NCBI GenBank assembly: GCA_002387845.1
Contig: DGLB01000011.1
Coordinates: forward strand, 2,459 to 41,367
DNA length: 38,909 bases
Source of the DNA: Stenotrophomonas maltophilia
GTDB taxonomy: Bacteria > Pseudomonadota > Gammaproteobacteria > Xanthomonadales > Xanthomonadaceae
Direction of reading: 5' to 3'
In this document: piece after piece, positions 24,727 to 34,102 of the stretch
Layout: every line of letters starts with the position of its first letter
Numbering within the stretch: position 1 is the stretch's first letter
Translations under genes and position numbers: made by a program
The notes under the pieces: generated by a model
The model's database searches: none
Seen by the model: only the letters and a program-made list of their open reading frames with translations
Told to the model about the DNA's origin: nothing

Positions 24727-24802
24727 CCGAGGGGCGCTGCGACCGGACCGGCTTTGCCTGGACGGCCAGGCTCGGTGGCCTGGATGGTTCCAACGGCGCC
24801 CG
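24727..24802 (+). ncRNA. S-adenosylhomocysteine (SAH) riboswitch
   Basis: The leader contains the conserved parts of the SAH riboswitch in order: CCGAGGGGCGCTGCGACC (24727-24744), a variable hairpin, CCAGGCTCGG (24766-24775) closing the first helix, and AACGGCGCCC (24792-24801) for the pseudoknot with GGGCGC. The class senses SAH and turns on SAH recycling; here it precedes ahcY, its typical target. Downstream lie a small hairpin (GACGA/TCGTC, 24822-24834) and CCGG copies (24843-24846, 24860-24863), the second overlapping the ribosome-binding site. A translational switch is therefore plausible. Confidence 0.93.
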
Positions 24803-24871
24803 GCTGATGCCTGCCCTGCGTGACGACTTTCGTCGCCACCCACCGGCAAATATCAATTACCGGAGCTTTCA

Positions 24872-26317
<1,446 letters not shown>

Positions 26318-26334
26318 TTTACCGGGAATCGCGT

Positions 26335-26361
26335 GGGCCGGCCAACGGCCGGTGCCACCGG
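26335..26361 (-). repeat. partial SMAG-like palindrome after ahcY
   Basis: GGGCCGGCCAACGGCCGG followed by TGCCACC is nearly identical to the right end of the composite element at 18695-18718 (there GCGCTACC). The CTAC has decayed to CCAC. It lies between the ahcY stop and its terminator. Confidence 0.65.
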
Positions 26362-26368
26362 CACCCAG

Positions 26369-26396
26369 ACGGACACCTTCGGGTGTCCGTTTTTTT
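26369..26396 (+). terminator. rho-independent terminator after ahcY
   Basis: ACGGACACC (26369-26377), loop TTCG, GGTGTCCGT (26382-26390), then six further T. A perfect 9-bp stem with a stable UUCG tetraloop. Confidence 0.96.
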
Positions 26397-26415
26397 GTGG
26401 GGTACCATGCGGCCC

Positions 26416-26889
26416 ATGACCCCCGCCATCAACCTGTTGAAGCAGCGCCGCATCGCCCATCGTGTTGTGTCGTACGCGCATGACAGCCATGCCGACTCCT
26501 ACGGCGGCGAGGCGGCCGAGAAACTCGGATTGGACCCCGCCACGGTGTTCAAGACGCTGCTGGCCAGCACCGAGCGGCACGAACTGCTGGTGGCGATCGT
26601 GCCGGTGAGTGGCTCGCTGGACCTCAAGGCACTGGCCGAGGCGGCCGGCTGCCGCAAATGCGAGATGGCCGATCCGGCGGTGGCGCAGCGCGCCACCGGG
26701 TACCTGGTGGGCGGTATCAGTCCGCTGGGGCAGAAGAAGCGGCACCGCACCTTCCTCGACGCGAGCGCACAGGGATTGCCGGAGGTGCATGTGAGTGCCG
26801 GCCGGCGCGGGCTGGAGGTGGCGCTGGGTCCCGAAGACCTGCGGGCGATGACCGACGGCGCGTTTGCCGCCATCGGCCGGTCGCGATGA
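26416..26889 (+). CDS. ybaK: Cys-tRNA(Pro)/tRNA editing deacylase, YbaK/EbsC family
   Basis: This encodes 157 residues, full length for the family. It clears mischarged Cys-tRNA(Pro) in the cytosol. Visible motifs are the N-terminal MTPAINLLKQRRIAHRVVSY, the catalytic-lysine region ATVFKTLLAS (about 41-50), YLVGGISPLGQKKRHRTFLD (about 96-115) and the VHVSAGRRGLEVAL strand. The ATG at 26416 is preferred to 26407: TACCAT (26403-26408) reads as a -10 element 7 bases before it, implying a leaderless transcript, and there is no ribosome-binding site. It starts just beyond the ahcY terminator. Confidence 0.92.
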   Translation: MTPAINLLKQRRIAHRVVSYAHDSHADSYGGEAAEKLGLDPATVFKTLLASTERHELLVAIVPVSGSLDLKALAEAAGCRKCEMADPAVAQRATGYLVGGISPLGQKKRHRTFLDASAQGLPEVHVSAGRRGLEVALGPEDLRAMTDGAFAAIGRSR

Positions 26890-27005
26890 GGGACGTCCTT
26901 CATACCGGGTGAAATGCGGGCCCGGCTCCGTGCACACGGTGCTTACAACGCCGCCCGGATGATCGGCGCGCGGGGGAAGTATCTGGATGCACTCCGGAGA
27001 TTTCC

Positions 27006-27569
27006 ATGACCACCAAGTTCCTGCTGCCCGTACTGCTCGCGCTGTGCGGTGCCACCTTTGTGTCTCCCGCCCTCGCCGCCGACTATTTCTGCCGGGTGTA
27101 CTCCGGCACCGATACGTGGGAAAAGGCGACCGTCAACAACGGCCACTACAAGATCACCGCCGCCGATCAAGCCGCTGCGGAGAAAGCGGCGCTGAGCAAG
27201 GTGGCCAAGCTCAAGCCGACGGCGACGCTTACGCGCGCGCGATGTGAGACCACGTTGGCGGGCTTCGCTGAGACGGCGGCACCCGCTCCCTCCGCGCCGG
27301 CACCGGCACCTGCGCCTGCTGCGCCGACGGGCGGGATGAGCACGTTCTATTGCCATGTCTACTCGCCCAACCTGCCCGGGAAGCCAGGCCTGCAGATGAT
27401 CCCGGCCCCGGCGGACAAGCGGTCGGAGGAGTACGCCGAGATCTGGGTGGTCCCTGCTGCGGACATCTATGCCAGCACCGATGCAGCCATCGCGCTGGCC
27501 AAAGCGGAGGGCAAAGAGGCCGTGGATGCACTGTGCGAGAAGACCATCAACAGCCTGCTCAACCCCTGA
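27006..27569 (+). CDS. secreted protein with two related domains joined by a Pro-Ala linker
   Basis: This encodes 187 residues. A signal peptide (1-25, cut near ALA/AD) is preceded by a good GGAG ribosome-binding site. The mature protein has two similar halves. Residues about 26-80 run from DYFCRVYSGTDTW through KITAADQAAAEKAALSKVA to a Cys near position 80. Residues about 112-185 run from TFYCHVYSPNLPG through VVPAADIYASTDAAIALAKA to a Cys near position 178. Both share YxCxVYS, an acidic turn before an Ala-rich helix, and paired Cys residues. They are joined by a flexible (AP)n linker (about 89-106). I do not recognise the family. The two-Cys pattern suggests disulfide-bonded periplasmic domains arisen by internal duplication. 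Confidence 0.75.
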   Translation: MTTKFLLPVLLALCGATFVSPALAADYFCRVYSGTDTWEKATVNNGHYKITAADQAAAEKAALSKVAKLKPTATLTRARCETTLAGFAETAAPAPSAPAPAPAPAAPTGGMSTFYCHVYSPNLPGKPGLQMIPAPADKRSEEYAEIWVVPAADIYASTDAAIALAKAEGKEAVDALCEKTINSLLNP

Positions 27570-27583
27570 CTGCCGCGTCGCGC

Positions 27584-27606
27584 AGCCAAGCAAGGCTTGG
27601 CTCTAC
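27584..27606 (-). repeat. SMAG repeat that supplies a stop codon
   Basis: AGCCAAGC-AAG-GCTTGGCT (27584-27602) is followed by CTAC (27603-27606). On the minus strand this is GTAG plus the stem. The TAG inside GTAG is the stop codon of the DUF3228 gene. The element fills the gap between two convergent genes. Confidence 0.9.
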
Positions 27607-28160
27607 GGCCGCCAGTTGGCGTTGTTTTCCCAGAACTGGACCGCGCGCTGGTAGGCGGCGCGGTCCAGCGGAACGCCGGAACCGCCCTCTTCCACGCCGA
27701 GGGCGTTGCGCATCATGGTGATCGGGGCCATCGGCACTTCGTCGGGTTCGGCGGTGTAGATGCAGCCGACGATGCCCCAATCGGCGTCAATCGGCGAACC
27801 CTCCTTGGCCAGCTGCTCCGCGCTGTACAGGATCACCACCAGATAGTTCGCACGTGGGCTTTCCACGCCTTCGAACCAGCGCACCAGCACCGGCAGCTCC
27901 TCACGGTTGCGGGCTTCATAACCACTACGCAGCAGGTGCCGGTTGACGTCGGTGATCGGCACGGTCAGGCAGCGGGTGCTGGTCCAGTTCTCGTACACGT
28001 ACAGCTTGCAGAACGGCGCGTAGCCATCCAGCACCTTGAATGGCGCGTGGGCATTGAGGTGGGCCTGGAACTGCTCGGCAGTGCAGTCCTGGATGGTGTT
28101 GCCGCGCGGCACGCGCGGGAACAGGCGGGGGCGGGCGAATTCGGTGAGGACAATAGACAT
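27603..28160 (-). CDS. DUF3228 family protein
   Basis: This encodes 185 residues and looks soluble. The sequence from MSIVLTEFARPRLFPRVPRG through QDCTAEQF, GYAPFCKLYVYENW, DADWGIVGC, ITMMRNALGVEEGGSGVPLD to FWENNANWRP matches, from memory, the DUF3228 family of unknown function. The C-terminal segment with GVEEGGSGVPLDR is the most conserved part. The ATG at 28160 is chosen because the family begins there; the frame runs further upstream into the metF promoter. It is divergent from metF with 85 bp between, so the metF operator palindrome may also affect it. Its TAG stop is contributed by a SMAG repeat. Confidence 0.88.
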   Translation of the reverse strand: MSIVLTEFARPRLFPRVPRGNTIQDCTAEQFQAHLNAHAPFKVLDGYAPFCKLYVYENWTSTRCLTVPITDVNRHLLRSGYEARNREELPVLVRWFEGVESPRANYLVVILYSAEQLAKEGSPIDADWGIVGCIYTAEPDEVPMAPITMMRNALGVEEGGSGVPLDRAAYQRAVQFWENNANWRP

Positions 28161-28187
28161 GTGTACAGGGTACCCGAGCAACCTCAC

Positions 28188-28217
28188 TGAACATTCATCG
28201 CGATGAAGCGATATACT
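28188..28217 (+). promoter_or_regulatory. metF promoter with a 12-bp palindromic operator in its spacer
   Basis: TGAACA (28188-28193) and TATACT (28212-28217) are separated by 18 bases and fit -35 and -10 elements. The spacer contains the perfect palindrome TCATCGCGATGA (28195-28206). A repressor bound there would block RNA polymerase. SahR-type (ArsR-family) control of methionine genes is a possible explanation, but the regulator is not identified here. Confidence 0.6.
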
Positions 28218-28245
28218 TCCCGTACACCCGTCATCGCAGCCGCCC

Positions 28246-29073
28246 ATGACCGCCATCAGTTTCGAGTTCTATCCGCCGAAGACCGATGACCAGCGTGCCC
28301 AGCTGGACCGTACGGCGGCCAAGCTGAAGGCGTACGGGCCGGAGTACGTGTCGTGCACCTTCGGTGCCGGCGGCTCGACCCTGAGCTACACCTCCGAAAC
28401 GGTGCGCCACCTCAAGCAGCACCACGGCTTCGATGCGGCACCGCACCTGTCCTGTGTGGGCGGTACCCGCGAAGAGATCCGCGAGCTGCTCAAGCTGTAC
28501 CGGGCCATCGGCTGCCGCCGCATCGTCGCGCTGCGCGGCGACCTGCCTTCCGGCATGGGCCACCCGGGCGACCTGCGCTACGCCGCCGAGCTGATCGCCT
28601 TCATCCGTGCCGAGCACGGTGACCATTTCCACATCGAGGTGGGAGCCTACCCGGAAACCCATCCGCAATCCGACGACGCCCTGCGCGACCTGCGCTACTT
28701 CAAGCAGAAGGTCGACGCCGGCGCGGACGCGGCCATCACCCAGTACTTCTTCAATGCCGACGCCTACTTCCACTTCGTGGACGCGGTGCGGGCGCTGGGC
28801 GTGCAGGTGCCGATCGTGCCGGGGATCATGCCGATCTCGAACTTCAGCCAGTTGCGGCGCTTCTCCGAGCAGTGCGGCGCGGAGATTCCGCGCTGGATCG
28901 GCAAGAAGATGCAGGCCTACGGCGACGATGCGGATTCGGTGCGCGCGTTCGGGGCCGAGGTGGTGGCGCAGTTGTGCCAGCGGCTGGTCGACGGCGGCGC
29001 GCCCGGCCTGCATTTCTACACGTTGAACCTGGCCCGCCCGACCCAGCAGGTATTGAAACTGCTGGGTCGCTGA
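28246..29073 (+). CDS. metF: 5,10-methylenetetrahydrofolate reductase
   Basis: This encodes 275 residues. The FAD enzyme reduces methylene-THF to methyl-THF, the methyl donor for methionine synthesis. Motifs are SFEFYPPKT (about 4-12, with the catalytic Glu), TFGAGGS (about 40-46), LRGDLPSG (about 96-103), GAYPETHPQS, AAITQYFFNADAYFHFVD (about 164-181) and PIVPGIMPISNF (about 190-201). The start is the only good match to the family N-terminus; there is no clear ribosome-binding site. A perfect 9-bp inverted repeat (ACCCAGCAG/CTGCTGGGT, 29041-29067) lies in its last codons. It belongs with metK and ahcY functionally though not in one operon. Confidence 0.97.
   Translation: MTAISFEFYPPKTDDQRAQLDRTAAKLKAYGPEYVSCTFGAGGSTLSYTSETVRHLKQHHGFDAAPHLSCVGGTREEIRELLKLYRAIGCRRIVALRGDLPSGMGHPGDLRYAAELIAFIRAEHGDHFHIEVGAYPETHPQSDDALRDLRYFKQKVDAGADAAITQYFFNADAYFHFVDAVRALGVQVPIVPGIMPISNFSQLRRFSEQCGAEIPRWIGKKMQAYGDDADSVRAFGAEVVAQLCQRLVDGGAPGLHFYTLNLARPTQQVLKLLGR
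29041..29067 (+). other. perfect 9-bp inverted repeat in the metF 3' end
   Basis: ACCCAGCAG (29041-29049) and CTGCTGGGT (29059-29067) pair around a 9-base loop, inside the codons before the metF stop. It can fold in the mRNA and might slow 3' decay or serve as a weak terminator; no T-run follows. Confidence 0.5.
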
Positions 29074-29093
29074 ACACGGCGTGTCACAAAGGC

Positions 29094-29121
29094 TTGCAGA
29101 TCACACGATCACCGCTACCCT
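29094..29121 (+). promoter_or_regulatory. promoter of the DUF4124 gene; leaderless start predicted
   Basis: TTGCAG (29094-29099), 16-base spacer, TACCCT (29116-29121); the ATG follows 6 bases after the -10. No Shine-Dalgarno sequence. Confidence 0.55.
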
Positions 29122-29127
29122 GCTGCG

Positions 29128-29733
29128 ATGAATGTGCCTGCCCTGCTGCTGTCGTGTTGTGTCCTGCTTGGCCTGCCCACCGCGGTCAGCGCGCAGGCGC
29201 AGCGCGTGAACCGGTGTACCAATGACGCAGGGCAGACCGTGTTTACCGATCGTAGCTGCGAAGCGTTGGGCGCTACCGCGCGCACCCCGCGCGGAGAACC
29301 GTCGGTCGGCAATACCGGCATCTACCGGGCCGGTTGCGCCCGCCGCCTGAGTGAACTGACCGAGCAGATCCGCCAGGCCGTCAGCCTGCAGGACGTCAAC
29401 CGCCTGTCGTCGGTCTACCTGTGGGGCAATGTCTCCAATGCCAGCGCAAACCGCATCATCGGGCAGCTGGAGTCGGTGGTGCGGCGGCCGCTGGTGGATA
29501 TCGCGCCGGTGTATCCCACGGTGGCCGAGCCAGTGGAGCCGGTGATCGTGCCGCCGGATCCGGATGCGCTGGCAGGGACCGGGGTTGCCTTGCCGCAGCA
29601 GGCACCGGCCGCGCCCAGCCGGCCTCGGCCGGTGGGCTTGCGGTTGGAGCAGACGCTGGGCAACAGCGCCACGCCGTCACGGACGGTGTTCGGGCTGCGG
29701 CGGCAGTACGGGTGCTTCTGGATCACGCTGTAA
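29128..29733 (+). CDS. secreted protein with N-terminal DUF4124 domain
   Basis: This encodes 201 residues with a signal peptide (1-24, cut after VSAQA). Residues about 25-50 (RVNRCTNDAGQTVFTDRSCE) are a short DUF4124 motif (xRCxDxxGxxxFTDxxC), a small beta structure with two Cys found in many exported proteobacterial proteins. Residues about 65-110 are helical, and about 125-170 are a Pro-rich linker. The C-terminus ends in VFGLRRQYGCFWITL with another Cys. The function is unknown. It probably has its own promoter and is convergent with the MutT-ThiE gene, with a SMAG repeat between. Confidence 0.82.
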   Translation: MNVPALLLSCCVLLGLPTAVSAQAQRVNRCTNDAGQTVFTDRSCEALGATARTPRGEPSVGNTGIYRAGCARRLSELTEQIRQAVSLQDVNRLSSVYLWGNVSNASANRIIGQLESVVRRPLVDIAPVYPTVAEPVEPVIVPPDPDALAGTGVALPQQAPAAPSRPRPVGLRLEQTLGNSATPSRTVFGLRRQYGCFWITL

Positions 29734-29758
29734 CGCCGCACCGTGCCGGGAGGCCGTT

Positions 29759-29781
29759 GTAGTGCCGGGTCTTGCCCGGCA
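29759..29781 (+). repeat. SMAG repeat between convergent genes
   Basis: GTAG (29759-29762) is followed by TGCCGGG (29763-29769), a TCTTG loop and CCCGGCA (29775-29781). It is oriented with GTAG at the 5' end on the plus strand and stands 6 bp before the end of the MutT-ThiE gene. Confidence 0.85.
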
Positions 29782-29787
29782 GGCGGT

Positions 29788-30747
29788 TTACGTGACCTCG
29801 GGCCAGAATCCCCGGATTGCGGCGATGCCCTGCGCCCCATGTCGGCGCGCCACGACAATGTCGTCCGCGCCCAAACCGCCCAAGGCGTAGATCGGCAACG
29901 ACACCTGCGCGCGTAACGCCTCGAAGGCTTCCCAGCCCAATGGGGCAGCCTGCGGATGGCTGGCGGTGGCCTGCACCGGCCCCAGCACCGCGAAGTCACA
30001 CCCCAGCCGCTGCGCCGCCTGCAGCTGGGCCAGGTCATGGCAGGACGCGGCCACCAGCTGGCCTTCCGGCAGCGGCCGCTCCTGCAGTTGCGCCAGCTGT
30101 TCACCGCCCAGGTGCACGCCCACGCCCAGTCGCTGGGCCAAAACGATGTCGCGGTTCAACAGCCACTGCACGTCCTTCCGATGTCGGCCGATGGCCTGCT
30201 CGGCCAGCGCCACCCGCGCGGCACTGGTCGGGGTTCGCAGCTGCACACGCCGCGCCCCGGCCTCCAGCGCCTGTGCCAGCCGCGTGTACCAGAGCTGGTG
30301 CGCGGCCTCGTCGTCGGCATCGGGCTCGGGGGTGATGAGATAGCGGTCCGGGTGGCGCAGCGCGGCCACCACCGGCAGGTCGGCCGGCGGCATGGAGTAG
30401 CGCGCCAGCTTGTCCGGGGCCACCCAGGTGATTGCCTGCCCTTCGCGCCCGCGCGGGGTGCCCTTCCAGCTGCGCACATGACGCACTTCCAGACGCAGGT
30501 GTTTGTCCGGGTACAGCTGCGGCACGTCCATCAGCCAGTCGCCGACCTGGGCTTCAATGCCGAGTTCCTCGCGCAGCTCGCGCACCAGCGCCTGCTCGGA
30601 GGTCTCGCCGGTCTCGCGCTTGCCGCCGGGAAACTCCCAGAGCCCGGCCATGTCGCGGTTCTCGGTGCGACGGTTGAGCAGAACGCGGCCGCGGGCGTCG
30701 GTGATGACGGCCGCGACCACGTGAATGGAACGTGTGGGGGATGACAT
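29788..30747 (-). CDS. MutT-type Nudix hydrolase fused to a ThiE-like domain
   Basis: This encodes 319 residues. Residues 1-130 are an 8-oxo-dGTP-type Nudix hydrolase that removes oxidised nucleotides; the box GGKRETGETSEQALVRELRE continuing to ELGI (42-64) is perfect (GX5EX7REUXEEXGU). Residues about 170-319 resemble thiamine-phosphate synthase (ThiE/TenI), with GVHLGGEQLAQL, SCHDLAQLQAAQRLGCDFAV, LGPVQATASHP and PIYALGGLGADDI. This fusion is known in gammaproteobacteria, where the ThiE part may be degenerate. The start MSSPTRSIHVVAAVI at 30747 is preferred to the open frame up to 30831. Whether the second domain makes thiamine phosphate cannot be said from sequence. Confidence 0.92.
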   Translation of the reverse strand: MSSPTRSIHVVAAVITDARGRVLLNRRTENRDMAGLWEFPGGKRETGETSEQALVRELREELGIEAQVGDWLMDVPQLYPDKHLRLEVRHVRSWKGTPRGREGQAITWVAPDKLARYSMPPADLPVVAALRHPDRYLITPEPDADDEAAHQLWYTRLAQALEAGARRVQLRTPTSAARVALAEQAIGRHRKDVQWLLNRDIVLAQRLGVGVHLGGEQLAQLQERPLPEGQLVAASCHDLAQLQAAQRLGCDFAVLGPVQATASHPQAAPLGWEAFEALRAQVSLPIYALGGLGADDIVVARRHGAQGIAAIRGFWPEVT

Positions 30748-30812
30748 GGCTCCAGCATGCCCAATCGGTTGTGACAAGCGCAATGGCGCGGGGATGAATG
30801 GGGGCCGTGGGG

Positions 30813-30829
30813 GCCGGGCAGCGCCCGGC
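30813..30829 (-). repeat. SMAG-like hairpin after the first autotransporter gene
   Basis: GCCGGGC-AGC-GCCCGGC lies 6 bp beyond the autotransporter stop on the minus strand and is followed there by C-rich sequence. CACC replaces CTACC at its edge, so the GTAG signature has decayed. It may serve as the 3' structure of the gene. Confidence 0.6.
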
Positions 30830-30834
30830 ACCGT

Positions 30835-33800
30835 TCAGAACATCACATTCCAGCTGGCCTGTGCGGCAAACCCGCGCTCCCCGCTCCCCCGATGCCCCTG
30901 CACGAACAGGTTCACGCGGCTGTTGTCGGTAGGCTGCAGCACCACGCCCAACTCGGCCAGGGCCATGTTGCGCGCCAGCGGCACCGCATGCACGGTAAAC
31001 AGGTTGCTGCCGGTCGCGAAGATCTGCGTGGTTGACGTGCGGCGATCACCGGAGGTGTTCTGCCACGCCAGCCCGCCCTCCACGCGCGCACCGCCACTCA
31101 GGTTCCACGCCGACCGCACGCCGGCGGTGGTGGTCCAGACCTGGTCGCGGGTCGGCAGCAGCGACAGCGCCGCGCTGCCGGTGACCTCCGTGGCCTCCTC
31201 GGTGGACAGCGTGGTCTGCGCAACACCCAGGTACGGAGTGAGCGTCAGTGACTGCAGCGACAGGTCAATGCCGGCTTCGGTGAAGGTCGACACCGCATGC
31301 GCCTTGTAGCGGGCGGTCAGGGTCTGCTCCCACGGCTGGCCCGCACCCAGGCTGCGCTCGGTATCGACGTCATAGTCGGTGTAGCTGACGCCACCCCGTA
31401 CCCACACCGCGTCGCGCCGGAACGCCACATGCATCCCGCCATGCAGCGCATCAACCTCACTGCGTGAGCTGCGGTCGCGCACGTTCTGCCGCAGCGACTG
31501 ACGACCGCCCGCCGCGCCGACGGTCCAGCCCTCACCGAAGCTGAAGTCATAGCCCAGCAGCAACCCTTCGCTGTGATCGCGGCGCGACGCAGCGCTGCCG
31601 TCACCCCGCTGCGAGCGCGCGTCGCCCGTGCCGGTGATCCAGGCACGGGAACCCTGGCTGCCCTCGGCCGGACCCGTGCGGAGATGGGTCAGCACGCCGG
31701 TCCGCAGGAAGTCGTCACGCAGCAGCATGGCGCGGGTGCTGGCGTGCAGTTCGCCGGACAGTTCGTCAAAGGCGCGAACAGCGCTCTCTTCGTCCTGCAT
31801 CAGCAGCTGGTTGTACAGCACCAGCGCATCACCGGACTGCGGCAGGGAATCCAGGGCGGCGGCCACCGCGCGCTGGTTGGCGCTGCGGGCGACACGGCCG
31901 AACACGATCGGCGGCGCGTTGTTCCCTGCCCCTTCCGCTTCGGCGGATTCGTCTTCGATCAGCGCGATATCCAGATGCACCGCGTTGTCGGTCTGCACCA
32001 GCATGCCGGTGATGAACGCCGAGTTCGATTCCACGTCATTGAAGCCACCGGTGACGCCACCGTCGGCTTCCAGCACGGTGTAGCGCTGCCCCACCTGATA
32101 GCTGGTGTGCGGGTCCAGCGTGGTCACGCGCACACCGGTGTCACCCTGTTCGCCCTCCGTAGCGGCACCGTGGCCGATGTAGGCCGCGCCACTGACCTTG
32201 ACCCGATCTGCTTCACCGTCCGCACGCAGGTCCACGGCCAGCCAGGACTTGGTGTCCACGTGTTCGCGGCCCACGCCGCCGGCGTTGAAGTACAGGTCGC
32301 CATCAATGTTGAACGTGCCGACGCTGTCATGGCCGGGCGACAGCGTGCCGCCGTCGTGGATGCGGGTGTCACCCACGGTGCCCGTGCCAGCCAGCACGCC
32401 GGTGCCGCTGGCAGTTGCCCAGGCTGTGCGGAACGAGGAGATCACATCGTCTTTGCGCTCCTCCCATCGGAAGCCTGCCTCGCCGTTGAGCACCAGCGTT
32501 CCCCCATCCACGAACATGTACAGTCGGGGTTTTGCATCACCTATGTGCTCATAGCCGTTGTCATCGGTATAGACGTCCGTGTCCATCACCAATGTACCGC
32601 CGTGTACATTCACCCGACCACCGAACTGGGTCAGGTCGCCGGTCAGCGTGGTGATACCGGCTACGTTGATCAATGCGCCGCCGTTGCGGTGCAGCCGATC
32701 AGGCCCACTGCGCAGCGTGTTGTCCAGCGTGATCGCACCGGTGTGATTGAATGCCACGCCCAATGAAAGTGGATCCAGGGTGATCACCGAATCGTCCAGT
32801 TCGCCGGCTGCCACGGCGGGCTGCCAGGTCGGATCGGTGAACGTGCCGCCAATGGCACCGCCCAGCACCAGGTAGCTGCCGCCGCCGACGTACAGTTTGC
32901 CACCCGCCTCGGCGCGGCCACCTTCACTGAGCGTGAGGGTACCGCCACCCTTGGCCGGGTCTCCGATTCGTATGCCCTTTGCCGCCTTGATCGTCGAACC
33001 TGCACCGGTTACCCGCAGCTGCTCGCGGGTGAGATCGGTGGCGGCAGTGTTGATGGTGCGAGAGCCGGTGATCTCCAGCGTTTCGGTTTCCAGCGTACCG
33101 CCGTCGCGGATATCCAGACCGGTGTCCACATCCAGCTTTTCATCGTTGAGCCAGCGGCTGCCGCTGCCTGTGATCACGGCAGCACCCGCGCCATTGCTGG
33201 CGGTGTAGACCCCGCCCTTGGTCGAGTGCAGCTTCGCACCGTCCTCGATCAGCAGCTGCCCGCCGATTCGCGCCGTACGCGCCTTCAGCAGTGAACCTTG
33301 GCCGGAGAGCTCAATTCGGGCATTGCGTCGATTCGATGTGGCCCCCGGCGATCTACCGTCGCCGAGCAGGTCGTATTCGACGTCCACCTCTGCACCGCCA
33401 TCGATGCGCAGCAGTGCGTCACCACCATGCCCGACGTACAGGTAGCGCGTCTTTACCTTGGAACCCGCACCTGTGACGTGGATGCTGCCGTGCGATCCTT
33501 TATTGACGCCGGCACGCAGCGTGCTTGCGAATGCCCTGCCTCCCTCCTGCACGATGAAGGTGCCCTTGCCGGACACGCCCACATCGGTATCGTAGGAGCC
33601 AGGGCCGCTGAAGCGCGCATCGGGGCCGGTGACACGCACCGTCCCGTGGCCATCCTGGTTGACGCCCAGATTGACCGGCCCATGGTTTACAAGATGGCCG
33701 CTACCGGTGATGTCCAGCACCACCGGGGTGTCGATGCCGGCATTGAAGCCCTGTTGGTGGGTGCGTTCTTCGGTGATGGTTTCGTCGGCGGTGTACAGGT

Positions 33801-33903
33801 GCGGCGCTGCGCTGGCCGGGTGCAATGCGGTAGTGAAACTGAGTGCAACCAGCACGGCCGCAGACAGCGGCGTGATGGAACGAGGGTGATGACGGTGGTT
33901 CAT
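30835..33903 (-). CDS. type Va autotransporter, short signal peptide, acidic linker
   Basis: This encodes 1022 residues. A conventional signal peptide (1-33, cut near SAA/P) follows the ATG at 33903, which has AGGGAG upstream. The passenger (about 34-735) is a right-handed beta-helix type, with repeats of the form VTGxGS followed by LxVGxxGxGTLxIxxGG (for example VTGAGSKVKTRYLYVGHGG). Before the barrel there is an acidic linker (EDESAEAEGAG). The autotransporter barrel (about 752-1022) begins near RAWITGTGDARS and ends in WNVMF, the C-terminal Phe needed for assembly. HASTRAMLLRDDF marks the family's pre-barrel segment. It should be an outer-membrane surface adhesin or similar. It is paralogous to the next gene along the C-terminal half. 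The frame is open to 34146, but the signal peptide fixes the start. Confidence 0.93.
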   Translation of the reverse strand: MNHRHHPRSITPLSAAVLVALSFTTALHPASAAPHLYTADETITEERTHQQGFNAGIDTPVVLDITGSGHLVNHGPVNLGVNQDGHGTVRVTGPDARFSGPGSYDTDVGVSGKGTFIVQEGGRAFASTLRAGVNKGSHGSIHVTGAGSKVKTRYLYVGHGGDALLRIDGGAEVDVEYDLLGDGRSPGATSNRRNARIELSGQGSLLKARTARIGGQLLIEDGAKLHSTKGGVYTASNGAGAAVITGSGSRWLNDEKLDVDTGLDIRDGGTLETETLEITGSRTINTAATDLTREQLRVTGAGSTIKAAKGIRIGDPAKGGGTLTLSEGGRAEAGGKLYVGGGSYLVLGGAIGGTFTDPTWQPAVAAGELDDSVITLDPLSLGVAFNHTGAITLDNTLRSGPDRLHRNGGALINVAGITTLTGDLTQFGGRVNVHGGTLVMDTDVYTDDNGYEHIGDAKPRLYMFVDGGTLVLNGEAGFRWEERKDDVISSFRTAWATASGTGVLAGTGTVGDTRIHDGGTLSPGHDSVGTFNIDGDLYFNAGGVGREHVDTKSWLAVDLRADGEADRVKVSGAAYIGHGAATEGEQGDTGVRVTTLDPHTSYQVGQRYTVLEADGGVTGGFNDVESNSAFITGMLVQTDNAVHLDIALIEDESAEAEGAGNNAPPIVFGRVARSANQRAVAAALDSLPQSGDALVLYNQLLMQDEESAVRAFDELSGELHASTRAMLLRDDFLRTGVLTHLRTGPAEGSQGSRAWITGTGDARSQRGDGSAASRRDHSEGLLLGYDFSFGEGWTVGAAGGRQSLRQNVRDRSSRSEVDALHGGMHVAFRRDAVWVRGGVSYTDYDVDTERSLGAGQPWEQTLTARYKAHAVSTFTEAGIDLSLQSLTLTPYLGVAQTTLSTEEATEVTGSAALSLLPTRDQVWTTTAGVRSAWNLSGGARVEGGLAWQNTSGDRRTSTTQIFATGSNLFTVHAVPLARNMALAELGVVLQPTDNSRVNLFVQGHRGSGERGFAAQASWNVMF

Positions 33904-34102
33904 GGTGCTCCCTGGTAACGTTGAAGCGCAGCGCGTCCGCGGATTCGAACCGATGCTGCGCATGGCATCTGCCGCAGCAGAAGTGCGTGCAGGCAGAGTG
34001 CAAACGTTAAATTTCCAGTGAACTTTGGCCTTTGAAACTATTACGAACGCGGCGTAGGGATTGCCCGTGCTGTCGCGTAGTCGCCTGAACTTCTGTAGCG
34101 AC
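33904..34102 (-). other. intergenic region upstream of the first autotransporter
   Basis: No gene is seen. It is AT-richer than its surroundings around 34005-34050 and should hold the promoter of the autotransporter that starts at 33903. I cannot point to a convincing -35/-10 pair. Confidence 0.5.
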
